64,000 nucleotides of DNA, from NCBI RefSeq assembly GCF_014230465.1, contig NZ_JAAXCY010000010.1:248001-312000 (forward strand), read 5' to 3'. The translations under genes were made by a program, and so were the position numbers. Shown piece by piece: positions 26,185 through 34,758 of the stretch. Numbering within the stretch: position 1 is the stretch's first letter; every line of letters begins with the position of its first letter. Source of the stretch: Pseudomonas cremoris. Its GTDB lineage: Bacteria > Pseudomonadota > Gammaproteobacteria > Pseudomonadales > Pseudomonadaceae. The notes under the pieces were generated by a model. The model searched no databases. It saw only the letters and a program-made list of their open reading frames with translations, and was not told the origin of the DNA.

Positions 26185-26226
26185 GGGGATCTTTTTTTGA
26201 TTCGATACTGTATTTCAGGAACCACC

Positions 26227-27327
26227 ATGCCCACCCGCCGTACCTTCCTCAAACAAGCCGCCGTGGTCAGCGCCATGACCGTGCTCACCACCCACACCCG
26301 CGCAGCCGTCAACGGTCGCTTCTACATGCCCGACGAAGGCGAAAAACACCGTCAGGCCTTCATCGCCTTCGGTGCCCAGGAGGCGATCTGGGAAGATTTC
26401 ACCGCCGACGTACAAGCCGCGCTAGGCCGCATCGCCCGAGCAATCGCAGTCTATGAGCCGGTCACGGTGTTTTGCCGCGAAGATGAGCGCGCACTGGCGC
26501 AGCAGCACTGCGGTACGCGCAATATCACTTTCGTGCACACCGAGCTGGACGACATCTGGATGCGCGATACCGGCGCCAATTTCGTCATCGACGGCACTGG
26601 TGGCCTGGGCGCGGTGGATTTCAATTTCAACGGCTGGGGCAACAAGCAGCAGCATGAAGACGACGCGCAATTGGCCGCCCTGGTGGCCGAACAAACCGGC
26701 GCGCGCCACCTTCGCAGCGAACTGGTGGGCGAGGGCGGGGCGATTGAGGTGGATGGCCTGGGCACTGGCATCATGACCGAAAGCAGTTGGATCAATCGCA
26801 ACCGCAACCCCGATTGGAGCAAGGCGGATGTCGAGGCTGAACTCAAGGAGCGTCTGGGCCTGCGCAAGATCATCTGGCTGCCAGGCATCAAGGGCAAGGA
26901 CATCACGGATGCCCATGTGGATTTCTACGCGCGCTTCGTGTCACCGGGCGTGGTGCTCGCCAACCTCGACACCGACCCCGAGTCCTACGATCACAAGGTC
27001 ACCCTGGCGCACCTGGACATCCTTAAGAGCGCCACCGACGCCGACGGCCGCGCCTTGCAGGTCCACACCGTGTCGCCCCCGCTGAACCCGCGCAAAAGCA
27101 AGTTCAGCAAAGGCAATCCCGACTTTGCTGCTGGCTATATCAATTACTTCGTGATCAACGGCGCGGTGATTGCGCCTGAGTTCGGCGATCCGGTGGCAGA
27201 TCGCAAGGCGTTGGACCTGCTGTCGCAGCTCTACCCGGATCGCAAGGTGGTGCAACTCAACATTGATGCGATCGCAGCGGGCGGTGGGGGCATTCACTGC
27301 GTGACCAACCACCAGCCGCTGGTTTAG
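26227..27327 (+). CDS. Tat-exported agmatine deiminase homologue
   Basis: A 366-residue agmatine deiminase family protein with an N-terminal twin-arginine signal: RRTFLK at residues 4-9 followed by a hydrophobic stretch to about residue 28 ending TRA. The catalytic cysteine is C358 in GGGGIHCVTNHQP, and DDIWMRDTGANFV, EGGAIEVDG and DAHVDF are all kept, so it should be active. The ATG at 26227 follows AGGAACC. It matches agu2A' of the PA14 cluster and would make N-carbamoylputrescine in the periplasm. It follows a REP pair, and its stop codon overlaps that of the convergent MarR gene. Confidence 0.88.
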   Translation: MPTRRTFLKQAAVVSAMTVLTTHTRAAVNGRFYMPDEGEKHRQAFIAFGAQEAIWEDFTADVQAALGRIARAIAVYEPVTVFCREDERALAQQHCGTRNITFVHTELDDIWMRDTGANFVIDGTGGLGAVDFNFNGWGNKQQHEDDAQLAALVAEQTGARHLRSELVGEGGAIEVDGLGTGIMTESSWINRNRNPDWSKADVEAELKERLGLRKIIWLPGIKGKDITDAHVDFYARFVSPGVVLANLDTDPESYDHKVTLAHLDILKSATDADGRALQVHTVSPPLNPRKSKFSKGNPDFAAGYINYFVINGAVIAPEFGDPVADRKALDLLSQLYPDRKVVQLNIDAIAAGGGGIHCVTNHQPLV

Positions 27328-27794
27328 TCATCCTTGGCCAGCAGCGCCAGGGCAAACTCATCGGAAGCGATAAAGTCCAGGGTCTGGCGCAGTTGCGCGG
27401 CGGCCTCCCGGCCAAACGCCTGGTCAAAGCGCTCGGCCATTTTCAGTGAAATACGCCGGGCCGCCGCATGCATCAGCGTGCCTTGTTCCGTCAGCAATAC
27501 GCGGCGGGTGCGGCGGTCGAGGTCGTCCACGCGCAGTTCCACCAACCCATCGCGCACCAAGGGCTTGAGGGTATGGCCAAGCGCAGACAGGTCCATGACC
27601 AGGGTTTGCGCCAGTTCGCCCATCTTCGGTGTACCGGCCTTGGCGATATGGTTGAGCACCGCGTATTGGGTCGCTTTCAAGCCGCACGGGGCGTAGGCCT
27701 CGTCGTAGATCTGGGCCAGGCGGCGGGAAGTGCGGCGCACCGCACCGTTCACGCAGGCGCTGGGGTTCTCGGAGCAGGGCTTGGCGGCTTTCAA
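27324..27794 (-). CDS. MarR-family transcriptional regulator
   Basis: A winged-helix MarR-type dimeric repressor of about 156 residues. The DNA-binding core runs from LKATQYAVLNHIAKAG to VDDLDRRTRRVLLTEQG, the usual wing. No good ATG lies near the family start; I favour the TTG at 27794 preceded by AGAGAG, though an ATG at 27851 would give 175 residues. Two cysteines near the N-terminus (KPCSENPSACV) could sense oxidants or bind a ligand. It is divergent from an RND efflux operon with a 26-base palindrome between, so it most likely represses the pump. Confidence 0.85.
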   Translation of the reverse strand: MKAAKPCSENPSACVNGAVRRTSRRLAQIYDEAYAPCGLKATQYAVLNHIAKAGTPKMGELAQTLVMDLSALGHTLKPLVRDGLVELRVDDLDRRTRRVLLTEQGTLMHAAARRISLKMAERFDQAFGREAAAQLRQTLDFIASDEFALALLAKDD

Positions 27795-27912
27795 GGGCGA
27801 ATACTCTCTGATACAAAAAACGACGCGGGCAATTATGCCCACCGGACCCATCAGGACAAGGCCTTTCAGACCGAAGATAGCCGGCTAGATGAAGACTGAG
27901 ACAGCTTGAAAC

Positions 27913-27938
27913 AATTTAGTTGCGTACGCCACTAAATT
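27913..27938. promoter_or_regulatory. 26-bp near-perfect palindrome, probable MarR operator
   Basis: The outer arms AATTTAGT and ACTAAATT enclose the inner GCGTACGC core; 12 of 13 base pairs match. It sits in the MarR-RND divergent region 67 bases before the pump start. Size and symmetry are typical of a MarR dimer site. Confidence 0.75.
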
Positions 27939-28005
27939 CGATATCGTGGCGTATGCCTCTTTTTGCGGGGGCTTGGCTGTTCCACTCCTGTCTGGATTCA
28001 ACCCT

Positions 28006-31000
28006 ATGCTGAGCCTCGTGCGCATCGCGTTGCGGCGCCCTTATACCTTTCTGGTATTGGCCATTTTCATTCTGATTATCGGCCCGCTTGCGGCCTGGCG
28101 AACCCCTACTGACATCTTCCCGGAAATCCGCATTCCGGTGATCGCCGTGATCTGGCAATACACCGGCTTGCCGCCGGACCAGATGGCCGGGCGCATTACC
28201 TCGCCGTTCGAGCGGGTGCTGACCACCACCGTGAATGACATCCGCCATATCGAAGCGCAGTCGATGAATGGCTTTGGCATCGTCAAGGTGTTCTTCCAGC
28301 CCGGCGTCAATATCAGTACGGCCAACGCCCAGGTGACGTCGGTGTCCCAGGCGATCCTGCGCCAGTTGCCGCCCGGCACCGTGCCGCCGCTGGTGCTCAA
28401 CTACAGCGCCTCGACCGTGCCCATCGTGCAGCTGGCATTGTCGGGCCCCGGCTTGAGCGAGCAGCGCCTGGGGGATATCGGCCTGAACCAGGTACGGCTG
28501 ATGCTCACCACCGTGGCCGGCGCGGCGTTGCCGTACCCGTTTGGCGGCAAGAGTCGCCAGGTGCAGATCGACCTCGATTCAGCGCGCATGCAAGCCCGTG
28601 GCCTGTCGGCGCAAGACGTTGCCAATGCGTTGGCGACCCAGAACCTGATCACCCCGGTGGGCACGCAAAAGATCGGCAGCTACGAATTCAACCTGCAACT
28701 GAACAACGCGCCGTCGGACTTCCATGACCTGGAAAACCTGCCGATCAAGACCGCCGACGGCACCACCGTGTTGATCCGCGACGTGGCCACGGTGCGCGAC
28801 GGCAACCCGCCGCAAACCAATATCGTGCACGTGAACGGCAACCGCTCGGTATTGCTGCCAGTGCTCAAGACCGGTTCGGCTTCTACCCTTGGCGTGATCG
28901 CGGGGATCAAGGAGAAACTCGCGGATAACAAGGCCGCCTTGCCACCCAACCTGAATATCGACCTGATCGGCGACCAGTCGCTGTTCGTGCGCTCGGCCAT
29001 CAGCGGCGTGGCCCGTGAAGGCCTGATTGCGGCGGCGCTGACCAGTCTGATGATTCTGCTGTTCCTCGGCAGTTGGCGTTCGACGGTGATCATCGCCACC
29101 TCGATTCCGCTGGCGATTCTCGCCTCGATTGCCACGCTGTCGGCCCTTGGCGAAACCCTGAATATCATGACCCTCGGTGGCCTGGCGCTGGCAGTGGGGA
29201 TCCTGGTGGACGACGCCACGGTGACCATCGAGAACATCAACTGGCACCTGGAGCAAGGCAAGCCGGTGGAGACTGCGATCCTCGACGGCGCCGCGCAAAT
29301 CGTCACCCCGGCATTCGTCTCGCTGCTGTGTATCTGCATCGTGTTCGTGCCGATGTTCTTCCTCGACGGCGTGGCGCGCTTCCTGTTCGTGCCAATGGCC
29401 GAAGCGGTGATCTTCGCCATGATCGCCTCGTTCATCCTGTCGCGAACCCTGGTGCCGACCCTCGCCAACTACCTGCTCAAACCGCATGTGCACGGCGAGG
29501 ATGGGCATGCGCCGTCGCGCAACCCGCTGGTGAATTTCCAGCGTGGTTTCGAGCGACGCTTCGAGGTCTTTCGCGAGCGTTATCACCGCGTCCTGGACAG
29601 CGCCTTGCACCATCGGCGCACCGTGGTGATCAGCCTGCTGGCGTTTGTTGCGGTGTCGTTTGCGCTGGTGCCGTTCCTGGGCAGCAACTTCTTTCCCGAA
29701 GTCGATTCCGGCTTGATCCTGCTGCATGTGCGCGCTCCGGTGGGCACGCGGGTGGAAAGCAATGCGCGGCTGATCGCCGATATCGAAAATTCGATCCGCC
29801 GCAAAGTGCCGGCCCAGGAACTCAAGGCGCTGGTGGACAACATTGGTCTGTCCATCAGTGGCATCAACGTGGTGTACAACAACACCGGCACCGTGGGCTC
29901 GCAGGACAGCGATATCCAGATCAGCCTCAACGAAGGCCACCGCCCTACGGCCGAGTACATGCGCGAACTGCGTGAAAGCCTGCCACGGGAATTCCCGAGT
30001 GCGGTGTTCTCGTTCCCGGCTTCGGACATCGTGGGGCAGATCCTCAACTTCGGTTCGTCAGCCCCGATTGACCTGCAGATTACCGGTAACAACCTGGCGG
30101 GCAACTTCACCTACGCCAGCGCGTTGCTGCGTGATATCCGCCGGGTGCCGGGGGTGGTGGATGCGCGTATCCAGCAGTCGCGGCAACTGCCGACGTTCAA
30201 TATCGACGTGGACCGCACCCGCGCGCAGTTGGTCGGGCTCACCGAGCGTGACGTGACCAACAGCCTGGTGGTCAACCTCGCCGGTTCCAGCCAGGTGGCG
30301 CCGACGTTCTGGTTGAACCCGGCGAATGGCATCTCCTACCCGATTGTCATGCAGACCCCGCAATACAGCCTCGAAAGCCTCGCGGCCCTGCATAACCTGC
30401 CGTTGAGCGGCAGCAGCGGGGCGGCCACTGACCAGACCCTGGGCGGCCTGGCCAACATCCAGCGCAGCCACAGCAATTCGGTGATCACCCAGTCGGATAT
30501 CCAGCCGGTGGTGGAAGTACTCACCGCGATCCAGGACCGCGACCTCGGGGGCGTCGCCGCCGATATCCAGAAGATCATCGCCGCCCACGCCGGTGAAGTG
30601 CCCACCGGCTCCAAGGTGATCCTGCAGGGGCAGGTGCAAACCATGAACGCCGCGTTCAGCGGTTTGCTGTTCGGCCTGCTCGGCGCGGTGGTGCTGATTT
30701 ACCTGCTGATCGTGGTCAACTTCCAGTCCTGGGCCGACCCGTTCGTGATCATCACGGCGTTGCCGGCCGCACTGGCGGGCATTGTGTGGATGCTGTTCGT
30801 CACTCATACACCGTTGTCGGTGCCGGCGCTGACCGGGGCGATCATGTGCATGGGCGTGGCCACGGCCAACGCCATCCTTGTCGTGAGTTTTTGCCGTGAA
30901 CGCCTGGCGGTGCATGGCGATGCGGTACAGGCGGCGCTGGAGGCCGGCTTTACCCGGTTGCGCCCGGTGTTGATGACGGCCATTTCGATGATCATCGGCA

Positions 31001-31185
31001 TGGCGCCCATGGCCCTGGGCATGGGAGAGGGCGGCGAGCAGAACGCGCCGCTCGGCCGTGCGGTGATCGGCGGCCTGGCGTTTGCCACCATCGCCACGTT
31101 GATTCTGGTTCCGCTGATTTTCAGTCTGGTCCACGGGCGTCGCCAGCACGCCACGTTGGCGACCACCGTTACCCAAGGGGTTTGA
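28006..31185 (+). CDS. RND efflux transporter permease (HAE1 family)
   Basis: A 1059-residue inner-membrane proton-driven pump of the AcrB/MexB superfamily with twelve membrane helices and two large periplasmic loops. The proton-relay aspartates are in GLALAVGILVDDATVTIENI (TM4). The ATG at 28006 gives the usual MLSLVRIALRRPYTFLVL start. The order is unusual: permease first, then adaptor, then outer-membrane factor, followed by a glutathione S-transferase. The adaptor gene begins one base after this stop. The substrate is unknown; the MarR repressor suggests a small phenolic or xenobiotic inducer. Confidence 0.93.
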   Translation: MLSLVRIALRRPYTFLVLAIFILIIGPLAAWRTPTDIFPEIRIPVIAVIWQYTGLPPDQMAGRITSPFERVLTTTVNDIRHIEAQSMNGFGIVKVFFQPGVNISTANAQVTSVSQAILRQLPPGTVPPLVLNYSASTVPIVQLALSGPGLSEQRLGDIGLNQVRLMLTTVAGAALPYPFGGKSRQVQIDLDSARMQARGLSAQDVANALATQNLITPVGTQKIGSYEFNLQLNNAPSDFHDLENLPIKTADGTTVLIRDVATVRDGNPPQTNIVHVNGNRSVLLPVLKTGSASTLGVIAGIKEKLADNKAALPPNLNIDLIGDQSLFVRSAISGVAREGLIAAALTSLMILLFLGSWRSTVIIATSIPLAILASIATLSALGETLNIMTLGGLALAVGILVDDATVTIENINWHLEQGKPVETAILDGAAQIVTPAFVSLLCICIVFVPMFFLDGVARFLFVPMAEAVIFAMIASFILSRTLVPTLANYLLKPHVHGEDGHAPSRNPLVNFQRGFERRFEVFRERYHRVLDSALHHRRTVVISLLAFVAVSFALVPFLGSNFFPEVDSGLILLHVRAPVGTRVESNARLIADIENSIRRKVPAQELKALVDNIGLSISGINVVYNNTGTVGSQDSDIQISLNEGHRPTAEYMRELRESLPREFPSAVFSFPASDIVGQILNFGSSAPIDLQITGNNLAGNFTYASALLRDIRRVPGVVDARIQQSRQLPTFNIDVDRTRAQLVGLTERDVTNSLVVNLAGSSQVAPTFWLNPANGISYPIVMQTPQYSLESLAALHNLPLSGSSGAATDQTLGGLANIQRSHSNSVITQSDIQPVVEVLTAIQDRDLGGVAADIQKIIAAHAGEVPTGSKVILQGQVQTMNAAFSGLLFGLLGAVVLIYLLIVVNFQSWADPFVIITALPAALAGIVWMLFVTHTPLSVPALTGAIMCMGVATANAILVVSFCRERLAVHGDAVQAALEAGFTRLRPVLMTAISMIIGMAPMALGMGEGGEQNAPLGRAVIGGLAFATIATLILVPLIFSLVHGRRQHATLATTVTQGV

Positions 31186-31186
31186 C

Positions 31187-32359
31187 ATGTCCGCTTCTAT
31201 TTCCAAACCAAAAGCGTCGCACGGCCTGCTGTGGCTGATCGGGGGCGGGGTGATCGTGGTGGCCGTTGTTGGCGTTGGCCTCGGCGTGCGCGCCAGCGAA
31301 TCGCGTGACCTCAAGACCTGGACCGACGCCCAGGCGCTGCCCAGCGTCAACCTGATCAAACCGGTGGTGCAAGCCCAGGGCCCGGTGCTCAACCTGCCGG
31401 GGCGCATGGAAGCCTATTCCCGGGCGTCGATCTTTGCCCGGGTCAACGGCTACCTCAAGTCCTGGAACGTCGACATCGGCACCCGCGTCAAAGCCGGGCA
31501 AGTACTGGCCGAAATCGACACCCCCGAACTCGACCAGCAACTGCTGCAAGCGCGTGCCACCCTGGCCTCGGCGCAGGCTGACGCGCACCTGGCCGACACC
31601 ACCGCCAAGCGCTGGCAGGCGATGTTGGCGACCGACTCGGTGTCGCGCCAGGACGTGGACGAGCGCACCGGCGACCTCACCGCCAAGCAGGCCAAGGTGG
31701 CGGCGGCCAAGGCCAATGTCGATCAGTTGGTGGCGACCAAGGGCTTCCAGCACCTGGTGGCGCCATTCGCTGGCGTGGTCACTGCGCGCAGCACCGATGT
31801 GGGCGCGCTGATCAGTGCCGGGGGCACTGCCGGTAAGGAGTTGTTTGCCGTGGCTGACGTCAGCCGCCTGCGCGTGTATGTGCAAGTGCCGCAGACCTTT
31901 TCGCCGCAGATCCGTGAAGGCACCACCGCGCGCCTGAGCGTGCCGGAATATCGCGGCGAAACCTTCACCGGCAAGGTGATCGCTACCGCCGATGCGGTCA
32001 ACGCGGCTTCCGGCAGCACCCTGGTGCAATTGCTGGTGGACAACCCCGGCGGACGCCTGCTGCCGGGCGGCTACACCAGCGTGCAGTTCGACCTGCCGGT
32101 GCAGGCCGATGTCTTGCGAGTGCCATCCAGTGCCTTGGTGTTTGATGACCACGGCATGCGCGTCGCCACCCTGGACAGCAACGACCATGTGCACTTCAAG
32201 ACCGTCAGCATTGCCCGTGACTTTGGCGACAGCGTGGAAATCGCCAGCGGCCTGCAAGCCAACGACCGCGTGATCGACACCCCACCGGATGGCCTGGCCG
32301 ATGACGACCCGGTGCAATTGGCTGGCGCTGCGGTCGCCGAGGCCAAACCCCATGGCTAA
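31187..32359 (+). CDS. RND efflux periplasmic adaptor subunit
   Basis: A 390-residue membrane fusion protein with an N-terminal membrane anchor (about residues 13-35) and no lipobox. The lipoyl halves are ARVNGYLKSWNVDIGTRVKAGQVLAEIDTP-like near residue 85 and FAGVVTARSTDVGALIS near residue 195, with a coiled-coil hairpin between. A beta-barrel and membrane-proximal domain follow. It bridges the inner pump and outer channel. It starts one base after the permease stop and its end overlaps the outer-membrane factor start by eight bases. Confidence 0.92.
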   Translation: MSASISKPKASHGLLWLIGGGVIVVAVVGVGLGVRASESRDLKTWTDAQALPSVNLIKPVVQAQGPVLNLPGRMEAYSRASIFARVNGYLKSWNVDIGTRVKAGQVLAEIDTPELDQQLLQARATLASAQADAHLADTTAKRWQAMLATDSVSRQDVDERTGDLTAKQAKVAAAKANVDQLVATKGFQHLVAPFAGVVTARSTDVGALISAGGTAGKELFAVADVSRLRVYVQVPQTFSPQIREGTTARLSVPEYRGETFTGKVIATADAVNAASGSTLVQLLVDNPGGRLLPGGYTSVQFDLPVQADVLRVPSSALVFDDHGMRVATLDSNDHVHFKTVSIARDFGDSVEIASGLQANDRVIDTPPDGLADDDPVQLAGAAVAEAKPHG

Positions 32360-33797
32360 GCGCAGCGTGCTGGGCCTGCTCGCCACCTTGAGCCTGGGCG
32401 CCTGCTCGATGGCGCCACCGCTTGATGTTCCGCAAACGCCTGTGGCGGCGCAGTTTCACACCCAAGGCCCATGGACCCTCGGCGCCCCCGATGACCAGGC
32501 CAACCGCGACGGCTGGTGGCGCATCTACCACGACCCGCAACTGGATGCGATGCAGCAGCAGTTGCTGAAAAACAACCCGGACCTGAGTGCGGCGCTCGCC
32601 CACTACCAGCAGTCCCAAGGCTATGTGGCCCAGGCGCGTTCGGGGCTGTTCCCGACGTTGTCGGCCATTGGCAGTGGCCAGCGTATCCGCCAATCGGACA
32701 CCAAGCCTTTGCGCTCGGCGACTTCGCCGGACGTGTACAACTCTGCGACCCTGGGCGTGGAGGTGGACTATGAAGTCGACCTGTGGGGCCGCGTACGTGA
32801 CACCGTTGCCGCCGGTACCAGCGACTCCGAGGCGGCCAAGGCTGATCTGGCATCAGTGCGCCTGAGTTTGCAGGCGCAGTTGGCCGACAGCTACATCCGC
32901 CTGCGTGGCATCGACTGGCAGAACCAGTTGCTGGAACAGACCCGCGACGCCTACGCCAAGGCCCTGGGCCTGACCGAAGGCCTGCACGGCGGCGGGATCG
33001 TCTCGGGCCTTGATGTGGCGCGGGCGCGCACGCAGCTGTCGACGGTCAAGTCGCAGTTGAGCCAGAGCCTGGTACAACGGGCGATCCTGGAGCATGCAAT
33101 CGCAGCAATGTTGGGTGAGTCGGCCTCCACCTACAGCGTGGCCGTCAATGTCGCGCCGATTGCCTTGCCCAACGTGCCCACCGGCGTACCCTCCAGTCTG
33201 CTGCAGCGTCGGCCAGACATCGCCGCCGCAGAACGCCGCATCGCAGCGGCGAATGCGCGGATCGGCGTGGCGAAAGCCGCATGGTTCCCGCAGATCACCC
33301 TGAGCGCGCAAGGCGGCTATCAGAGCGCTGAGTTCGCGCGCCTGTTGAGTGCGCCCAACCTGTTCTGGGCCATCGGCCCGTCGCTGGTGGGCACGCTGCT
33401 CGACGGCGGCGCACGCCAGGCACAGGTGGACATCGCCAAGGCCAACACCGATGAGGCTGCGGCCAAATACCGGGGCGTGGTGTTAGGCGCGTTTGAACAA
33501 GTCGAAGACAACCTTTCGCAGATCGCTGGCCTGGGCAGCGCCCTGGATGATCAACGTGACGCCGCCGCTGCCGCGCAATACGCCGAGGACCTTTCTACAT
33601 CGCGCTATCGCCAAGGCGCCGTGGCCTACCTGGACGTGGTGACCGCCCAGGTGGCGGCGCTGGAAGCCAAGCGCAGCGTATTGCAACTGCAAACCCAGCA
33701 ATTGAGCGCTAATGTGGGCCTGATCAAGGCCCTGGGCGGCGGATGGAACATCGCGCAACTGGCTGCATCGAACCGTACTGAAACCAAGGAGCAGTAA
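32352..33797 (+). CDS. RND outer membrane lipoprotein (NodT/OprM family)
   Basis: A 481-residue TolC-like outer-membrane factor. The signal peptide ends in the lipobox LGAC, so cysteine about residue 18 should be lipidated. The two repeats of the outer-membrane-efflux fold are present, including VEVDYEVDLWGRVRD near residue 135 and RRPDIAAAERRIAAANARIG near residue 290. The ATG at 32352 overlaps the adaptor end; an upstream in-frame start would lose the signal peptide. It completes a tripartite pump. Confidence 0.92.
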   Translation: MAKRSVLGLLATLSLGACSMAPPLDVPQTPVAAQFHTQGPWTLGAPDDQANRDGWWRIYHDPQLDAMQQQLLKNNPDLSAALAHYQQSQGYVAQARSGLFPTLSAIGSGQRIRQSDTKPLRSATSPDVYNSATLGVEVDYEVDLWGRVRDTVAAGTSDSEAAKADLASVRLSLQAQLADSYIRLRGIDWQNQLLEQTRDAYAKALGLTEGLHGGGIVSGLDVARARTQLSTVKSQLSQSLVQRAILEHAIAAMLGESASTYSVAVNVAPIALPNVPTGVPSSLLQRRPDIAAAERRIAAANARIGVAKAAWFPQITLSAQGGYQSAEFARLLSAPNLFWAIGPSLVGTLLDGGARQAQVDIAKANTDEAAAKYRGVVLGAFEQVEDNLSQIAGLGSALDDQRDAAAAAQYAEDLSTSRYRQGAVAYLDVVTAQVAALEAKRSVLQLQTQQLSANVGLIKALGGGWNIAQLAASNRTETKEQ

Positions 33798-33801
33798 GAC
33801 C

Positions 33802-34635
33802 ATGACCGACTATGTACCCCCGAAAGTCTGGACCTGGGACACCGAAAACGGCGGCACCTTCGCCAGCATCAACCGGCCCATCGCCGGCGCGACCCACGAA
33901 AAAGAGCTGCCCGTGGGCAAGCACCCGTTGCAGCTGTATTCCCTGGCCACGCCCAACGGGCAGAAAGTCACGATCCTGTTGGAAGAACTGCTGGCCCTGG
34001 GGCACAGCGGTGCGGAATACGACGCCTGGCTGATCAAGATCGGCGACGGCGACCAGTTCGGCAGCGGCTTTGTCGGCGTGAACCCGAACTCCAAGATTCC
34101 TGCACTGCTGGACCGCAGCGGCGCCACACCCATCCGCGTGTTTGAGTCGGGCGCGATCCTGCAGTACCTGGCGGAAAAGTTCGGCGCATTCTTCCCCACT
34201 GAACCGGCGGCCCGTGCGGAATGTTTGTCGTGGCTGTTCTGGCAGATGGGCAGCGCGCCGTACCTGGGCGGTGGCTTTGGGCATTTCTATGCGTATGCGC
34301 CGAGCAAGATGGAATACGCGATCAACCGCTTTGCCATGGAAACCAAGCGTCAGCTCGACGTGCTGGACCAGCGTTTGGCCGTAAGCGAATACATCGCGGG
34401 AGATGAGTACACCATCGCCGATATCGCCATCTGGCCTTGGTACGGTGGCCTGGTCAAAGGCCGCTTGTATGGCGCGGCAGAGTTTTTGTCGGTGCATGAA
34501 TACAAGCATGTGCTGCGTTGGGCGGACGCGATTGAAGCGCGCCCGGCCGTGCAGCGCGGGCGCAGGGTGAACCGTGTTTCCGGTGAGCCTCACGAGCAAC
34601 TAGCCGAGCGCCACGACGCCAGCGATCTGGACTGA
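33802..34635 (+). CDS. yghU: glutathione S-transferase YghU
   Basis: A 277-residue nu-class glutathione transferase/disulfide-bond reductase, very close to E. coli YghU in both ends: it opens with KVWTWDTENGGTFA and closes with EQLAERHDASD. The thioredoxin-like domain includes TPNGQKVTILLEELL and PNSKIPALLD, and the helical domain YTIADIAIWPW. Known YghU acts as a GSH-dependent peroxide and disulfide reductase. It starts four bases after the efflux lipoprotein, so it belongs to the efflux transcript, linking the pump with thiol conjugation or redox stress. Confidence 0.94.
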   Translation: MTDYVPPKVWTWDTENGGTFASINRPIAGATHEKELPVGKHPLQLYSLATPNGQKVTILLEELLALGHSGAEYDAWLIKIGDGDQFGSGFVGVNPNSKIPALLDRSGATPIRVFESGAILQYLAEKFGAFFPTEPAARAECLSWLFWQMGSAPYLGGGFGHFYAYAPSKMEYAINRFAMETKRQLDVLDQRLAVSEYIAGDEYTIADIAIWPWYGGLVKGRLYGAAEFLSVHEYKHVLRWADAIEARPAVQRGRRVNRVSGEPHEQLAERHDASDLD

Positions 34636-34644
34636 CGCGGTAAA

Positions 34645-34740
34645 AAATGTGGGAGCGGGCTTGCTCGCGAAGACAGTGTGTCAGTCACTGAAAATATTGA
34701 CTGATCCACCGCTTTCGCGAGCAAGCCCGCTCCCACATTT
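34645..34740. repeat. REP pair, convergent intergenic
   Basis: The 26-base arm starting AAATGTGGGAGCGGGC is repeated in perfect inversion at 34715-34740. It lies between the convergent yghU and sugar-binding protein genes and probably stops or stabilises both transcripts. Confidence 0.9.
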
Positions 34741-34758
34741 AGATCCGTGTTCTCAAGC

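Noticed and set aside
26095..26226. In-frame 44-codon extension upstream of the exported deiminase
   Set aside because: It reads through a REP pair (SELARAG...), would hide the Tat signal inside the protein, and has no ribosome binding site at its start, whereas AGGAACC precedes the ATG at 26227.
28579..31407. Two long minus-strand frames (453 and 449 codons) opposite the RND permease
   Set aside because: They are antisense shadows of a 1059-residue RND protein with correct codon usage on the plus strand.
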